Positions 16,121 to 26,581 are shown, counted from the first letter of the stretch. The stretch: 64,000 bases of DNA from Litoribrevibacter albus (GCF_030159995.1 NZ_BSNM01000014.1:1-64000); one strand, 5' to 3'. Numbers and translations are program-made. Notes: generated by a model not told the origin, from the letters alone.

Positions 16121-17332
16121 ATGAAACTGGCAATCTTGTCATGCGGACCAAAATCCTACAGTACTCAACGACTGAGAGAAGCCGCAGAACAACGAGGGCA
16201 TGACGTTAAAGTACTCAATACGCTTAAATTTGCGATTGATCTTCAGCGGGGTGTACCCGATCTCTTCTTCAAACAAAAAGTATTAAGTGATTATGATGCA
16301 GTGCTTCCTCGGATTGGTGCATCTATTACGTATTACGGAACGGCGGTTGTTCGCCAGTTTCAGGAAATGGATGTCTTTTGTGCCAATACGGCGCATGGCA
16401 TTAGTAATTCCAGAGACAAGCTGCGTAGTCTACAGCTGCTCAGCCGTCATCATATTGGTATTCCCCGGACAGCCTTTGTTCGGGATAAGAAAGATGTGTT
16501 GCCTGCCATTGAACGGGTAGGCGGTGCGCCCGTTATTATTAAGTTGATTGAAGGAACTCAGGGCATCGGAGTGTTACTGGCGGAATCTGTGACAACCGCA
16601 GAATCCATCATTGAGCTTTTACAAAGTCAAAAGCAGAACGTGTTAATTCAGAAGTTTGTGGCGGAAAGTAAAGGCAAAGACATCCGGGCTATTGTCGTTG
16701 GTGATCGTGTAATTGCAGCAATGAGACGAGTCGCGCAGGGGCAGGAATTCAGGAGTAATGTCCACCGTGGTGGCGTTGCTGAAGCGGTTGAACTTTCAGA
16801 AGAATATAAGGAAACGGCAGTAAGAGCGGCGCAGATTATGGGGTTGCAGGTGGCCGGGGTTGATATGTTGGAAAGTAAAACCGGCCCGCAGGTGATGGAG
16901 GTTAATTCGTCCCCAGGGTTAGAGGGCATTGAAACCTGTACCGGATTGGATGTGGCTGGTGCGATTATCGAGTACATTGCGGCTCAGGTAGATTTCCCTG
17001 AGATCGATGTTCGTCAGCGTTTGACGGTCAGTAAGGGATACGGTGTAAGTGAGATTTATGTGCCGGAGGGGTCGAAGTTTGTTGGTAAAACTATTACGGA
17101 AACTCAACTGCACGAGCAGGATATTAACGTCTTAACTTTATATCGAGGCGCTAAGGTGATACCGAATCCCCGTAAAGATCGGGTTCTTGAACCGGAAGAT
17201 AAATTGCTTTGTTTCGGAAAAATGGAAGCGATGCGGGGAATGATTCCTGCTAAAGCCAGAAAACGCCGGAGTCCGGCTGTGGTTGATTTACCGGATACTT
17301 TGCCTGAAGGCAAAGAGCCTGATGATCGCTGA
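16121..17332 (+). CDS. RimK-family ATP-grasp ligase with a C-terminal RCK_C/TrkA_C-like domain
   Basis: A 403-residue ligase. The start at 16121 has AAGGAGG eight bases upstream, whereas the ATG at 16115 is too close. Residues 1-290 match RimK, which adds glutamates to the C-terminus of ribosomal protein S6: ATP-grasp lysine and glycine-rich segments (KLIEGTQGIGV), the IRAIVVGDRVIAAMRR strand and the metal-binding EVNSSPG (about 268-274). After about residue 305 there is an extra domain with KFVGKTITETQL and VLEPEDKLLCFG, a TrkA_C/RCK_C-like fold usually found on potassium channels and transporters, where it binds nucleotides or other small ligands. This suggests control of the ligase by a small molecule. 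The RimB-like gene lies just upstream. Confidence 0.85.
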   Translation: MKLAILSCGPKSYSTQRLREAAEQRGHDVKVLNTLKFAIDLQRGVPDLFFKQKVLSDYDAVLPRIGASITYYGTAVVRQFQEMDVFCANTAHGISNSRDKLRSLQLLSRHHIGIPRTAFVRDKKDVLPAIERVGGAPVIIKLIEGTQGIGVLLAESVTTAESIIELLQSQKQNVLIQKFVAESKGKDIRAIVVGDRVIAAMRRVAQGQEFRSNVHRGGVAEAVELSEEYKETAVRAAQIMGLQVAGVDMLESKTGPQVMEVNSSPGLEGIETCTGLDVAGAIIEYIAAQVDFPEIDVRQRLTVSKGYGVSEIYVPEGSKFVGKTITETQLHEQDINVLTLYRGAKVIPNPRKDRVLEPEDKLLCFGKMEAMRGMIPAKARKRRSPAVVDLPDTLPEGKEPDDR

Positions 17333-17415
17333 GGGCGTTAAATAGAGTCGGTTTAATCGAGATCTTCATTGCATCTCAAACCATAAGGGCTTGAGATGCA
17401 TGAATGTCAGGCGGC

Positions 17416-18528
17416 TTACTGAGTACAGCTCGCTACTCGACCTGCCATGTTTTTGCCGTTACCACACGTTAGGCCACTTTCAATGGTCTGATAGCTAGGT
17501 GCCGCAATACCACCGTTACGCTCTGCGTCGTGGTCTGTGTATACGCTTGCCATGCTATAGGTACGTGGTGTGCCTTTATTGCTGTTATTACAACGGAAGA
17601 TAGGGTCGCCGTAAGCAATACCCCAGAAGGTTTTGTATTCGTTTAAGTCATCCCAAAGGTTACGCTTAGGTGAGCCTGCACAGCCCATTTGAGAGGCCAG
17701 GTTGATGTAACCATCGTCTTCACCGGTCAGGAAGCCTGCAGATGCGCCTTCCGCACCAGGGAAGCTTTTGTAACCGCCCATGGCATAAATCGGGGCGCCT
17801 AGATTGTTACCAATCATGTTACGAGCCAAATAAGAGTCGTACGTTTGTAGCCACTCAACGCTCGGGTTACAGTCTTTTCCTAGGAATGCCATGTTTACAA
17901 GGCTGTCTAACCAAGAGCCGTTACACACACGGTCAGATCCTTCTGTACCGCCCATTGCGCCACCCATAGTAAAGATGGCCAATACGCCGTTGAATGCTTG
18001 ATCGTAAGGAACAGAAACGGTTGAACCATCTGCTTTAAACGCGGTGTTGTAATACGGTGAGCCAGAGATAGCGTTCCCGGACATAAACACCATTTCCTGA
18101 GCACCCTGGCTATGACTTACAACATAGAAATCATCGGATGCTGCGCATTGAGTGTTGGCTTCGTCGTGGGTCAGGCCATCGCCATTACCTTGTTTTATTG
18201 ACACCATCTGACGGGCAATTTCACCGGCCGTTTCATTGCGCCAGTAAGGGTAACCACTTTCGTCAGTAGAGTCGTACCCGACGATACCATAGTTGTCATT
18301 CGGGCCTAGAAGCTGGGTGATGAAATCGCTGCCTTCGTACTCACTGAAGTATGACTCTCTCCAGGAATTACGAGCTTCAGTTTTTACATCCCCCTTGGTT
18401 CCGTGACCGTGAACCATGATGTAGCAGTTATCTGCGGAAGCGGTATTGCTAAGTAGTGCGCCACTGATTACAAGGCCACCCAAAAGGGTGTTGGAAACAG
18501 TTAAGCATTTGGCTAAGGTCTTTTTCAT
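17416..18528 (-). CDS. Secreted alpha/beta-hydrolase, lipase-like (copy 2)
   Basis: A 370-residue exported protein closely similar to the product of 14147-15274 along the whole length. The start at 18528 (MKKTLAK) has AAGG eight bases upstream and gives a normal signal peptide ending near NTASA. The mature protein starts with DNCYIMVHGHGTKG and keeps the SHSQG nucleophile motif, EDDG, DHDAE and the cysteines. The C-terminal 200 residues are especially alike. The differences from copy 1 lie mostly in the signal peptide and scattered surface positions. Two paralogs of one secreted enzyme suggest dosage or substrate specialisation. Confidence 0.7.
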   Translation of the reverse strand: MKKTLAKCLTVSNTLLGGLVISGALLSNTASADNCYIMVHGHGTKGDVKTEARNSWRESYFSEYEGSDFITQLLGPNDNYGIVGYDSTDESGYPYWRNETAGEIARQMVSIKQGNGDGLTHDEANTQCAASDDFYVVSHSQGAQEMVFMSGNAISGSPYYNTAFKADGSTVSVPYDQAFNGVLAIFTMGGAMGGTEGSDRVCNGSWLDSLVNMAFLGKDCNPSVEWLQTYDSYLARNMIGNNLGAPIYAMGGYKSFPGAEGASAGFLTGEDDGYINLASQMGCAGSPKRNLWDDLNEYKTFWGIAYGDPIFRCNNSNKGTPRTYSMASVYTDHDAERNGGIAAPSYQTIESGLTCGNGKNMAGRVASCTQ

Positions 18529-18792
18529 ACTTTGAGCCTTACATAGTTGTGCCATTCATATTCAGAGACTCAAAATCATTCATAGGCTTTAAGTCACTCA
18601 GAACTAAACGGCGTGTTATTGTTTTTATTGGGTTGATGCTTCCTGCAGTGGTCTTCCTTTGTTCTTATCTCTTTATAATCAGGTAGATATGATGACCTAG
18701 GGCTATATTAGATAAGTCATCTTTTGGCGCCATAACCGAAGCGGTCAGGCAAACTACTTTAGCGGCCAATCTTGTAAGTATTGGTAAACCAG

Positions 18793-19902
18793 TTAAGTGT
18801 TTGTATCTTTATTGCGAGCTTCTTGTTTGTAATGGTTTGGCGCAACACCAAACCATCGTTTAAAAGCCCGGCTAAAACTGGCGGCGTTTTGATAGCCTAA
18901 TTCTTCAGCCAACGACTCAATGGATATGTCGTGCTTTTGTACGCGTTTCATGGCAACCCGTTTTCTCTCATTCTCAAAAAGCGCTTTAAAAGACACCCCG
19001 TGATTATGAAGATGGCGCCTGAGGCTGCGAGTACTCATGTAGAGTTGTCGGCTGAGGTTCTCCATTGAAACGTCTGTAAACGGCATGTTTCGGATGGTTT
19101 GTTTGACCTTTTGAAGCACCCACTCATCTTTTGATTCAGGTTTAGTGTATTGGCGGCATAAGTGGTCATTCGTAAGGGCCGTCTTTTCATTCTGAAAAAT
19201 GATGGGTTGAGCCAGAGTTTCGGTCGGGATAATGACTCTGTTTTCCGGACAACCGAATCTAACCGGATTTTCAAAGAAGTTCTCGAATTCCTTTGCTTGC
19301 CCAGGGTTATCGTGGGTGAATTCAATTTCTACCGGATAGTGATTCTGGCCCAGACAAAATTTACCCAGGGAATACAACACGGAGATGTTGTACTCAAGCA
19401 CATGGGGAAGGGCGTCGTGTAATGGAATTTTCTCTTCGATTGAAAAGATGCTTTGATCTTCATTTGTTTCCAGGTTCAACTCCAACAAAGGCGTAAATAA
19501 GTGTTGGTATTGAATCAGTAACTGCATGGCGGCTAATGCATGAGTGCTGCTCATGGTGCGACAAGCAAGAATGCTGTCGTGGTTGATGAAGAATTGCTTG
19601 CCAAGGATTAACGCATAAGTTGGGTTTTTACAGAGTCTTCGGGCGTTGGATGTAAGCTCAATGTACGCCCATAGAGGGAGTTGATGGTCATGAACCGTTA
19701 GCTGTTCAAAGGTAATACCTGTTCCAGAGAGTAATGCTTGCAGAGAGCATCCTTCCGATACCAGAAACTTTACAAGGGGTTTGATCTGAGCAACGGGCAC
19801 GGTCAAGGTACTGTGCTGATGATTACCGGAATCAACAGACATCGGCCCTATAGGTGATGCGTCAGATCCTCTCTTGTCATAATGAAAAGAGGAGGGTTTC
19901 AT
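18793..19902 (-). CDS. AraC-family transcriptional regulator
   Basis: A 369-residue regulator. The N-terminal 200 residues match the arabinose-binding-type sensor domain (PF12625) common in AraC regulators of lipid, amino-acid and carnitine genes. The C-terminal 100 residues contain the two helix-turn-helix motifs; MENLSRQLYMSTRSLRRHL and ISIESLAEELGYQNAASFS are characteristic. AraC regulators of this type often control a neighbouring gene, here possibly the secreted lipase-like gene at 17416 or the outer-membrane protein at 20124. The target is not shown by the sequence. Confidence 0.85.
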   Translation of the reverse strand: MKPSSFHYDKRGSDASPIGPMSVDSGNHQHSTLTVPVAQIKPLVKFLVSEGCSLQALLSGTGITFEQLTVHDHQLPLWAYIELTSNARRLCKNPTYALILGKQFFINHDSILACRTMSSTHALAAMQLLIQYQHLFTPLLELNLETNEDQSIFSIEEKIPLHDALPHVLEYNISVLYSLGKFCLGQNHYPVEIEFTHDNPGQAKEFENFFENPVRFGCPENRVIIPTETLAQPIIFQNEKTALTNDHLCRQYTKPESKDEWVLQKVKQTIRNMPFTDVSMENLSRQLYMSTRSLRRHLHNHGVSFKALFENERKRVAMKRVQKHDISIESLAEELGYQNAASFSRAFKRWFGVAPNHYKQEARNKDTNT

Positions 19903-20088
19903 GAGCTTTGCCTTTATTTTAACTTTTATAATTATTATGTGTGACTACAAAAACGTTAGGCAGGTAGTCACAATACCCCATTCGCGTCGTGAAAAAACAT
20001 TGTTATTGAATATACATTTAATAAAGGTATTGAAAATGACCCCTTTCGGGGCATAAAAGCCTTAGCCTTGGAAGTATGGAAGAGGTTT

Positions 20089-20112
20089 AGCCAAAGGTAA
20101 GCACCTTTGGCT
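20089..20112 (-). terminator. Stem-loop terminator of the outer-membrane protein gene
   Basis: A perfect 10-bp stem AGCCAAAGGT/ACCTTTGGCT with an AAGC loop lies just past the stop at 20124. The following T run on the minus strand is weak. Another small hairpin (CCCC-TTTC-GGGG) occurs near 20040. Confidence 0.65.
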
Positions 20113-20123
20113 TGGAGTCTGTG

Positions 20124-21362
20124 TCAGAAAGAGTAAAAGAGTTTGCTTTGAAACCCTGAAATATCTTCGGCGTGTGGGCTTCGGAGATACAATAAGGTTA
20201 ATCCCATTGAGTTGTCTCGGCTTGAAGCATATGCCGGTTTGATCGAAAGTCCAAATTCACTGATATTATCCGCATAAACGTCATCGCCTTTGTATCGGGC
20301 ATTGGTGATGATGTACTCAAAGTTCAGCGGGGTGTCCATTAGGTTCACTATGGTATCTACGAAAATTCCATGTTTGTAGACAGTATTCTCCTGATCCGGG
20401 TCCACTTCATAGTCATCAACTGACAGTTCCATGGTTTCATACTGTCCGAACATATTGCCGATGCTGATTGAGATTTCTTTTGAGAAAAACTTGGTTGAGT
20501 CGAATGTAAAAAGGCTTGTGATGGAGCCTGAAATGATCTGACCTCCATCATATAAGTCTTCTGACGCAATAATCCCGTAATCAAACACGGGAGTGACAAT
20601 CCAATGCTCGTTAACCGGGTACTGGTAAGACGCGCCAAGCCTTGCCTTGTAGGTTTCAGATCCTTCCTGATCGATATAGCTGATTGGCGCTTTTATGGTC
20701 AGGCTTTGGCCGCTTTTGTCAGTCCAGGAGTAGCTGATTGGAATGTTCCAAACGTCGGTATCGTAGCCTGCCTGGTCGTATTTTGCGTAATCAATTCCAA
20801 TGCCGATTTTGTTCTCTTCGGCCATTTCCCCGGCGGCTATGTTTACCGGCGCTTTTTTGAATCCTGTGCCAGAGTAGAAGGCATTATCAACCATGCTGTT
20901 CATCAGGCTTGCAGGATTTCCGGCAATGGGACTGGTAGGGGAAATCTTGATGAGTTCTCGATTGATGCGATTTGCCGTCTCGCCACCATTACCTTTCAGA
21001 TACTCTTCAAGTAATCTTAACGCGCGTTCCCGATCCCCCTGTCCATCAAAGTTTTCATTGATGTTCAGCGAAGGGATAGAGAATTGAAGTGTTGTACTGT
21101 TCAGAGCGAAATTTAATCCCATAGGTAAACCACGATAGTTTACGTTGGCATCTACCTGAGTGACGTTATCGACATAGGATGGAAAGATGTCTCGAATGGA
21201 ATCATTTTGAAATTGATCGATCATTTTGTCGACGGACTTAAAACTCGATTTTTGGCGCTGAGAATTATCAACCGTCATATCGACTTCAAGGAGCTTGGCT
21301 GCAAATGCGAAGGAGGGAAGTAGGGCAATCAGAATGAGTGTCCAAGCGTGTTTGGGCGTCAT
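20124..21362 (-). CDS. Predicted outer-membrane beta-barrel protein
   Basis: A 412-residue exported protein. The signal peptide is about residues 1-21, ending in AFA. The first half contains short amphipathic strands and a polar region; the second half (about 190-412) alternates hydrophobic and polar residues in strand-sized blocks such as YSWTDKSGQSLTIKAPISY and ends in SKLFYSF, with the terminal aromatic residue recognised by the BAM machinery. No named family was recognised. It is encoded alone on the minus strand, downstream of a divergent promoter shared with the solute-binding protein gene at 21550. It could be a porin-like or lipid-transport protein. Confidence 0.65.
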   Translation of the reverse strand: MTPKHAWTLILIALLPSFAFAAKLLEVDMTVDNSQRQKSSFKSVDKMIDQFQNDSIRDIFPSYVDNVTQVDANVNYRGLPMGLNFALNSTTLQFSIPSLNINENFDGQGDRERALRLLEEYLKGNGGETANRINRELIKISPTSPIAGNPASLMNSMVDNAFYSGTGFKKAPVNIAAGEMAEENKIGIGIDYAKYDQAGYDTDVWNIPISYSWTDKSGQSLTIKAPISYIDQEGSETYKARLGASYQYPVNEHWIVTPVFDYGIIASEDLYDGGQIISGSITSLFTFDSTKFFSKEISISIGNMFGQYETMELSVDDYEVDPDQENTVYKHGIFVDTIVNLMDTPLNFEYIITNARYKGDDVYADNISEFGLSIKPAYASSRDNSMGLTLLYLRSPHAEDISGFQSKLFYSF

Positions 21363-21549
21363 GGTAGTTCTCCTCTGAATTAAGTGTCTTAACTATAGAA
21401 AAAGGAATGCTTTCATTTAGGCGGAGTTTTGAAACTCTCAGTTGCCGTTTTTGTGCAATGAATATTGATGTTTCAATGATGTAACCTGTTTTTAAAAACT
21501 GACCTAGACTCAATCTATTCGTTGTTTGAAATAATGGCAGGAGAAACCA

Positions 21550-22323
21550 ATGAAAACGCTAATTGCTGTGCTTTGCGTGTTGATTAGCTTGGGAGTGCAG
21601 GCTCAAACTCAGGTCTCAATCTATGGGGATGATGCGTATCCGCCATATTCTTTTAAAGATAAAGGGAAGATGACGGGCATTTATACGGTTGTCTTACAGG
21701 AAATTTTCCAGCAAATGCCTGAGTATCGTGTTTCGATTGAAGGTTATCCGTGGAAACGCGGGCTGAAGGAGATTGAGCAAGGCAAGATTTTTGCGCTTTA
21801 CCCTCCGTATAAACGAGTGAAAGAACGTCCTTATATGGAATATGAGGAGCCGATTCTTGATGAGCAATTGGTTGTTTTCTGTCATGAGAAGGTTTTGTCG
21901 ACGCCACGAACAAAATGGCCTGACGATTACTATGGCCTCACGATAGGCAATAATTCCGGGTTTGCTGCCGGTGGTGATGCTTTTTGGCAGGCAGTAAAAC
22001 GCGGCGATATTAAAGTGGAGGAAACAAAAGGAACGTCCAAGAACTTGCTCAAGTTGATTGCTGGTCGGATTGATTGCTACATGAATGATGGCTTGTCGAT
22101 TCAGTGGGAGTTGAAGGCGCTGCAGAATCAGGGGAAATATAACGGCCTGTCAGTTAAGAAAGGGGCTGTGATTAGTTCTGAACAAGGCTTCCTAGGCTTT
22201 GCAACTGATGGCTCGAAGTTCCCCTACAAAGACACGTTTAAAGAGAAGTTTCATGCGGTGCTGAACCAGATGAAAAGCTCGGGGCGAGTCCAGCAAGTCA
22301 TTGATGAGTTTATCGCTCAGTAA
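21550..22323 (+). CDS. Periplasmic solute-binding protein, SBP_bac_3-like
   Basis: A 257-residue exported protein. Its signal peptide is MKTLIAVLCVLISLGVQAQ. The mature part starts with the strand VSIYGDDAYPPYSFKDKGKMTGIY, typical of family 3 solute-binding proteins (amino-acid and related ligands). GG-rich loops and the C-terminal QQVIDEFIAQ helix fit the family. No permease or ATPase gene adjoins it, so it may act with a distant ABC transporter or feed a sensor. GGAGAAACC precedes the ATG. Confidence 0.75.
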   Translation: MKTLIAVLCVLISLGVQAQTQVSIYGDDAYPPYSFKDKGKMTGIYTVVLQEIFQQMPEYRVSIEGYPWKRGLKEIEQGKIFALYPPYKRVKERPYMEYEEPILDEQLVVFCHEKVLSTPRTKWPDDYYGLTIGNNSGFAAGGDAFWQAVKRGDIKVEETKGTSKNLLKLIAGRIDCYMNDGLSIQWELKALQNQGKYNGLSVKKGAVISSEQGFLGFATDGSKFPYKDTFKEKFHAVLNQMKSSGRVQQVIDEFIAQ

Positions 22324-22358
22324 TTTCTACTGGTCATCGGATTAATAAGGCTTGAGGC

Positions 22359-22389
22359 GCCGAGAGGAAATCCTTGATTTCCTCTCGGC
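22359..22389. terminator. 13-bp stem-loop between the solute-binding protein and patatin genes
   Basis: A perfect 13-bp stem GCCGAGAGGAAAT/ATTTCCTCTCGGC with a five-base loop. No T run follows, so it may end or stabilise the upstream message rather than being a classical terminator. Confidence 0.55.
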
Positions 22390-22435
22390 TGAGTCATAGG
22401 GTTGTTCCTATTTTAAATAGTAGGTTCAGGGAACT

Positions 22436-23332
22436 ATGCGTTGGAATCCTTTCAATACCTCCGTTGGATTAGCATTAGGAGGCGGTGCAGCAAAAGGCGT
22501 TGCTCACATTGGCGTGTTAAAGGCCTTTGAAGAAGAAGGCTTGAAAATCTCATATCTCTCAGGTACCAGCATTGGCTCATTGGTCGCTGCTTATTATGCG
22601 TTTGGTAAAAGCATTGAAGAAATAACAGCGGTGGGTGAGCAGCTCACTTTCAAGTCCATCACCAGCTTCAGTTGGAAAAAAACAGGCGGCTTTTTCACGA
22701 CCAGCGCTGTTCGTGAAATGATCATTCGAGATCTGGGGGATGTTCAGATTGAAGATGCGCTCATCCCTTTGGCTATTTGTACCACCGACATTGTAACGGG
22801 TGAACAGGTTGCTTTTGAGAAAGGGTCTTTGGCGGATGCCGTATGTGCCTCAGTGGCCGTACCAGGATTATTTGCGCCGGTTGAGATCAATGGGCGTAAA
22901 TTGGTGGATGGCGGTATAGTTGAAAATGTCCCTGTATCTCTTCTGGGGGATTTAGGGGCCGGTATTTCCGTGGCTGTGAATCTAAACGGTGTGAAACATT
23001 ATCCTGTGCCTGACGGCATGCTCGATGTGGTCAGTAATGCCATTGATATTTGTATGGATCAAAAAACACGAGAGCAAATCAAAAAAGCGGATGTTGTGAT
23101 TTCTTTGGATTTAACGTCCTTTAACCGCACCGACAACAAGGAACGAGTTCATGAGTTGATCGAGGAGGGCTACCGGCCAACCAAAGAACAAATTTCGAAA
23201 GTCCTGTGGTTTAAGCGTACCAACTATCTTCATTATTTAATTGATCTCATCCGACGGATTATTCCACTGAAGGTTCCTGAATTGATCAAACTCCCATTCA
23301 AACCGAAACTGCCTTCCATCAAAATCAAATAG
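22436..23332 (+). CDS. Patatin-like phospholipase, RssA-like
   Basis: A 298-residue cytosolic protein with the complete patatin serine hydrolase signature. The oxyanion loop GGGAAKG is at about 15-21, the nucleophile GTSIG at 43-47 (Ser 45), and the catalytic DG in [10 protein letters not shown] (Asp 158). Patatin family members cleave fatty acids from phospholipids or other acyl esters. The closest family type by layout is the small bacterial RssA/YchK group. It is followed 17 bases later by an SMR transporter gene, so the two are probably co-transcribed. Confidence 0.85.
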   Translation: MRWNPFNTSVGLALGGGAAKGVAHIGVLKAFEEEGLKISYLSGTSIGSLVAAYYAFGKSIEEITAVGEQLTFKSITSFSWKKTGGFFTTSAVREMIIRDLGDVQIEDALIPLAICTTDIVTGEQVAFEKGSLADAVCASVAVPGLFAPVEINGRKLVDGGIVENVPVSLLGDLGAGISVAVNLNGVKHYPVPDGMLDVVSNAIDICMDQKTREQIKKADVVISLDLTSFNRTDNKERVHELIEEGYRPTKEQISKVLWFKRTNYLHYLIDLIRRIIPLKVPELIKLPFKPKLPSIKIK

Positions 23333-23349
23333 TCTTAGAGGGGTCTTCA

Positions 23350-23682
23350 ATGAAAAACTGGATTTTCCTTTGTGTTGCGATTGTGTCGGAAGTGATTGCG
23401 ACGTCGGCTTTAAAGCAAAGTGATGGTTTTACTAAGTTGGGGCCATCTGTGGTCGTTATTATTGGATACGGTATTGCGTTTTACTTGTTGGCGCTAACTC
23501 TGCGTAGTATCCCAATGGGTGTATCTTATGCTATCTGGTCTGGGTTAGGTGTGGCATTGATCACTCTGGTAGGGTGGTTTGTGTATGACCAAAAGCTGGA
23601 TTTTGCGGCCTTGGTGGGAATCGGGCTAATTATTTCCGGTGTTATTGTGATGAATGTGTTTTCAAAAACATTAGGACATTAA
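23350..23682 (+). CDS. Small multidrug resistance (SMR) family transporter, EmrE/QacE-like
   Basis: A 110-residue inner-membrane protein with four hydrophobic helices. The essential glutamate is present in [11 protein letters not shown] (Glu 14). The conserved stretch [15 protein letters not shown] (about 55-70) follows the EmrE pattern. EmrE-type transporters work as dual-topology dimers and export cationic compounds in exchange for protons. The gene follows the patatin gene in the same operon; the substrate is unknown. Confidence 0.9.
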   Translation: MKNWIFLCVAIVSEVIATSALKQSDGFTKLGPSVVVIIGYGIAFYLLALTLRSIPMGVSYAIWSGLGVALITLVGWFVYDQKLDFAALVGIGLIISGVIVMNVFSKTLGH

Positions 23683-23737
23683 ATTCTCTTTTCTTGTTTA
23701 GGTGGAAGTCATCGTTTGATTAACTTTTCTCAGGCAA

Positions 23738-23767
23738 TAAAAAACCCGGCGCATGGCCGGGTTTTTT
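23738..23767. terminator. Bidirectional terminator between the SMR gene and the EF-G gene
   Basis: A stem AAAAACCCGGC/GCCGGGTTTTT with a GCATG loop has A's before it and T's after it, so it can terminate transcription from both converging genes. Confidence 0.9.
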
Positions 23768-23781
23768 ATGAAAGGAACGAA

Positions 23782-25872
23782 TTACTTCGCTTCTTTACGT
23801 GCTTTCGCTTCTGCGATTACTTCTTCTGCAACGTTTGCAGGACATGGTGCGTAGTGTGAGAACTCCATAGAGAACTGACCACGACCAGAAGTAATAGTAC
23901 GAAGGTGACCAATGTAGCCGAACATTTCAGAAAGAGGAACGTCAGCCTTGATGCGAACACCAGTAGTGCCAGCTTCTTGGTCTTTAATCATACCGCGACG
24001 ACGGTTCAAGTCACCGATCACGTCACCTACGTTGTCTTCTGGAGTGAACACGTCAACTTTCATGATTGGCTCAAGAAGTTGAGGGCCAGCTTTTGGCATA
24101 GATTGACGGAATGCGCCACGAGCAGCGATTTCGAATGCTACTGCAGACGAGTCAACTGGGTGGTAGTTACCGTCGAATAGCTCAACTTCAACGTCAAGAA
24201 CAGGGTAACCAGCCAATGGACCTTCTTCCATCATGCGCTTGAAGCCAGCTTCAACTGCAGGCCAGAATTCTTTAGGTACGTTACCACCAACAACAGTAGA
24301 TTCGAACTTGAAGCCAGAACCAACTTCACCTGGTTTGATGCGGTAGTCGATTTTACCGAACTGACCAGAACCACCAGATTGCTTCTTATGCGTGTAAGAA
24401 TCTTCAAGTGGAGCCGTGATTGTTTCACGGTAAGCAACCTGAGGTTTACCTACTTCTAGCTCAACGCCGTAAGTACGCTTCAAGATGTCTACTTTAATGT
24501 CTAGGTGAAGTTCACCCATCCCTTTAAGGATTGTTTCGCCTGATTCTTGGTCAGTCTCAACAACGAATGATGGATCTTCTGCAACCATCTTACCGATAGC
24601 AACACCCATCTTCTCAGTAGAACCTTTGTCCTTAGGAGTAACAGCAATAGAGATTACTGGCTCAGGGAAGATCATTGGCTCAAGAGTACATTCGTGCTTA
24701 GGATCACATAGAGTGTGACCAGTCTGAACGTTCTTCATACCAACAACCGCGATGATGTCACCCGCTTGTGCTGAATCAAGTTCAGTACGCTCGTCCGCCT
24801 GCATTTCTACCATGCGGCCGATACGCTCTGTTTTGCCAGTGTAAGAGTTAAGAACAGTGTCGCCTTTCTTCATTACACCAGAGTAAACACGGATAAAGGT
24901 TAGGGCGCCGAAACGGTCGTCCATGATCTTAAACGCAAGTGCACGTAGTGGCTCGTCTGCAGAAACCGTTGCAACTTCACCAGTAGGCTCACCAGTTTCT
25001 TTGTCAGTAAGCGGCTGAGGATCAACTTCAGTCGGTGCTGGTAGGTAATCAACAACAGCGTCAAGAACAAGTTGCATACCTTTGTTTTTGAAAGCAGAAC
25101 CACAGAACGTTGGGAAGAACGCAAGGTCACGAGTACCTTTACGGATACATGCTTTGATTTGATCGATTGATGGCTCAACACCTTCTTCAAGGTATTCCAT
25201 CATTAGATCTTCGTCTTGCTCAAGTGCAGTTTCGATTAGTTTCTCACGGTATTCTTCTACCTGATCAACCATATCTTCTGGGATGTCTTTGATTTCGTAG
25301 TTTTCTGGAAGACCAGTTTCGTCCCAAACGTAAGCTTGTTTGGTAAGAACGTCTACAACACCAGAGAAAGTATCTTCACGACCGATTGGAAGTGTCATAA
25401 CTAGAGGGTTAGCACCCAACACTTTCTCAACCTGACCAACAACGCGTAGGAAGTCAGCACCGATACGGTCTAGTTTGTTTACGAAGATGATACGAGCAAC
25501 TTCTGATTCGTTCGCATAACGCCAGTTAGTTTCTGACTGAGGTTCAACACCACCAGAACCACAGAATACACCGATACCACCGTCAAGAACTTTAAGAGAA
25601 CGATATACTTCAACAGTGAAGTCAACGTGTCCCGGAGTATCAATAACGTTTAGACGGTGATCATTCCAGAAACAGCTTACAGCAGCTGACTGAATAGTAA
25701 TACCACGCTCAGCTTCCTGTTCCATGAAGTCGGTTGTTGATTCGCCATCATGTACTTCACCAGTTTTATGGATTTTACCGGTAAGCTTCAGGATACGCTC
25801 AGTTGTCGTGGTTTTACCCGCATCTACGTGCGCGAAAATACCGATATTTCTGTATTTAGATAAATCAGTCAT
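23782..25872 (-). CDS. fusA: Translation elongation factor G
   Basis: A 696-residue GTPase that moves tRNAs and mRNA through the ribosome and helps ribosome recycling. The P-loop [11 protein letters not shown] (about 14-24), the switch region [14 protein letters not shown] and DTPGHVDF (about 80-87) are intact, and the protein keeps the full five-domain length. It stands alone, without rpsL, rpsG or tuf next to it, so it may be an additional EF-G copy (a fusA2-type gene) rather than the one in the ribosomal protein operon. That cannot be settled from this window. Confidence 0.95.
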   Translation of the reverse strand: MTDLSKYRNIGIFAHVDAGKTTTTERILKLTGKIHKTGEVHDGESTTDFMEQEAERGITIQSAAVSCFWNDHRLNVIDTPGHVDFTVEVYRSLKVLDGGIGVFCGSGGVEPQSETNWRYANESEVARIIFVNKLDRIGADFLRVVGQVEKVLGANPLVMTLPIGREDTFSGVVDVLTKQAYVWDETGLPENYEIKDIPEDMVDQVEEYREKLIETALEQDEDLMMEYLEEGVEPSIDQIKACIRKGTRDLAFFPTFCGSAFKNKGMQLVLDAVVDYLPAPTEVDPQPLTDKETGEPTGEVATVSADEPLRALAFKIMDDRFGALTFIRVYSGVMKKGDTVLNSYTGKTERIGRMVEMQADERTELDSAQAGDIIAVVGMKNVQTGHTLCDPKHECTLEPMIFPEPVISIAVTPKDKGSTEKMGVAIGKMVAEDPSFVVETDQESGETILKGMGELHLDIKVDILKRTYGVELEVGKPQVAYRETITAPLEDSYTHKKQSGGSGQFGKIDYRIKPGEVGSGFKFESTVVGGNVPKEFWPAVEAGFKRMMEEGPLAGYPVLDVEVELFDGNYHPVDSSAVAFEIAARGAFRQSMPKAGPQLLEPIMKVDVFTPEDNVGDVIGDLNRRRGMIKDQEAGTTGVRIKADVPLSEMFGYIGHLRTITSGRGQFSMEFSHYAPCPANVAEEVIAEAKARKEAK

Positions 25873-26098
25873 TTTATTACTCTATTAAGTTATAGGGTCT
25901 TCTACGAATCTTTTTTGTTCGAAAAAATTTGCGCGACAGTATACAGGAACTTTCTAGCGTTTTAGAAGAGGTATCCTGAAAATATCAATGGATTATTTTA
26001 GTTTGTTTCTGCCATAGTTTTTAATTGCTTTCGTTAAAACCGACGAAGTAAACCAAAATACCGCAAAATAGGTCCGATTATTCTTATAATTCAGCTGG

Positions 26099-26581
26099 TT
26101 AGTCTCTGAAATTATTAAATTGCAGTGGCATGCCTACATTTGCTTCGCGAAGCAGTGCCATTGTCTCTTGTAAATCGTCTCTTTTCTTTCCTGTGACGCG
26201 AACTTTATCACCTTGAACTGCTGCTTGAACTTTAACTTTGCTGTCTTTAATTAACTTAACAATTTTACGAGTATGTTCAGCTTCTAGACCTTCTCGGACT
26301 TTAATGCTTTGACGAACTTGTTTTCCAGCGCCTTCCGGGTCATTGATTTCCAGTGATCCAGTATCAACGCCACGCTTCACCATTTTGCTACGCAGTATGT
26401 CTTCCATTTGATTCAGTTGAAATTCCGCGTTAGCGTAAGTGGTGATGATGCCATCCTTCACTTCAAATTTTGCGTCTACGCCTCTGAAATCAAATCGGGT
26501 TGCAAGCTCTCGGTTGGCTTGGTCCACAGCATTGGTGAGCTCATGCATATTAATTTCAGATACCACATCAAACGATGGCAT
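26099..26581 (-). CDS. yajQ: YajQ-family cyclic-di-GMP-binding protein
   Basis: A 160-residue protein matching YajQ over its full length: [19 protein letters not shown] at the start, ATRFDFRG in the first half and [10 protein letters not shown] at the end. YajQ proteins bind cyclic di-GMP in some bacteria and have been linked to control of transcription and to RNA binding. The gene is single and divergent from the chemoreceptor gene downstream on the plus strand. Confidence 0.93.
   Translation of the reverse strand: MPSFDVVSEINMHELTNAVDQANRELATRFDFRGVDAKFEVKDGIITTYANAEFQLNQMEDILRSKMVKRGVDTGSLEINDPEGAGKQVRQSIKVREGLEAEHTRKIVKLIKDSKVKVQAAVQGDKVRVTGKKRDDLQETMALLREANVGMPLQFNNFRD

Noticed and set aside
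24000-25800. Second EF-G copy or split gene
   Set aside because: The frame is continuous and complete at 696 residues; no second copy lies in the window.
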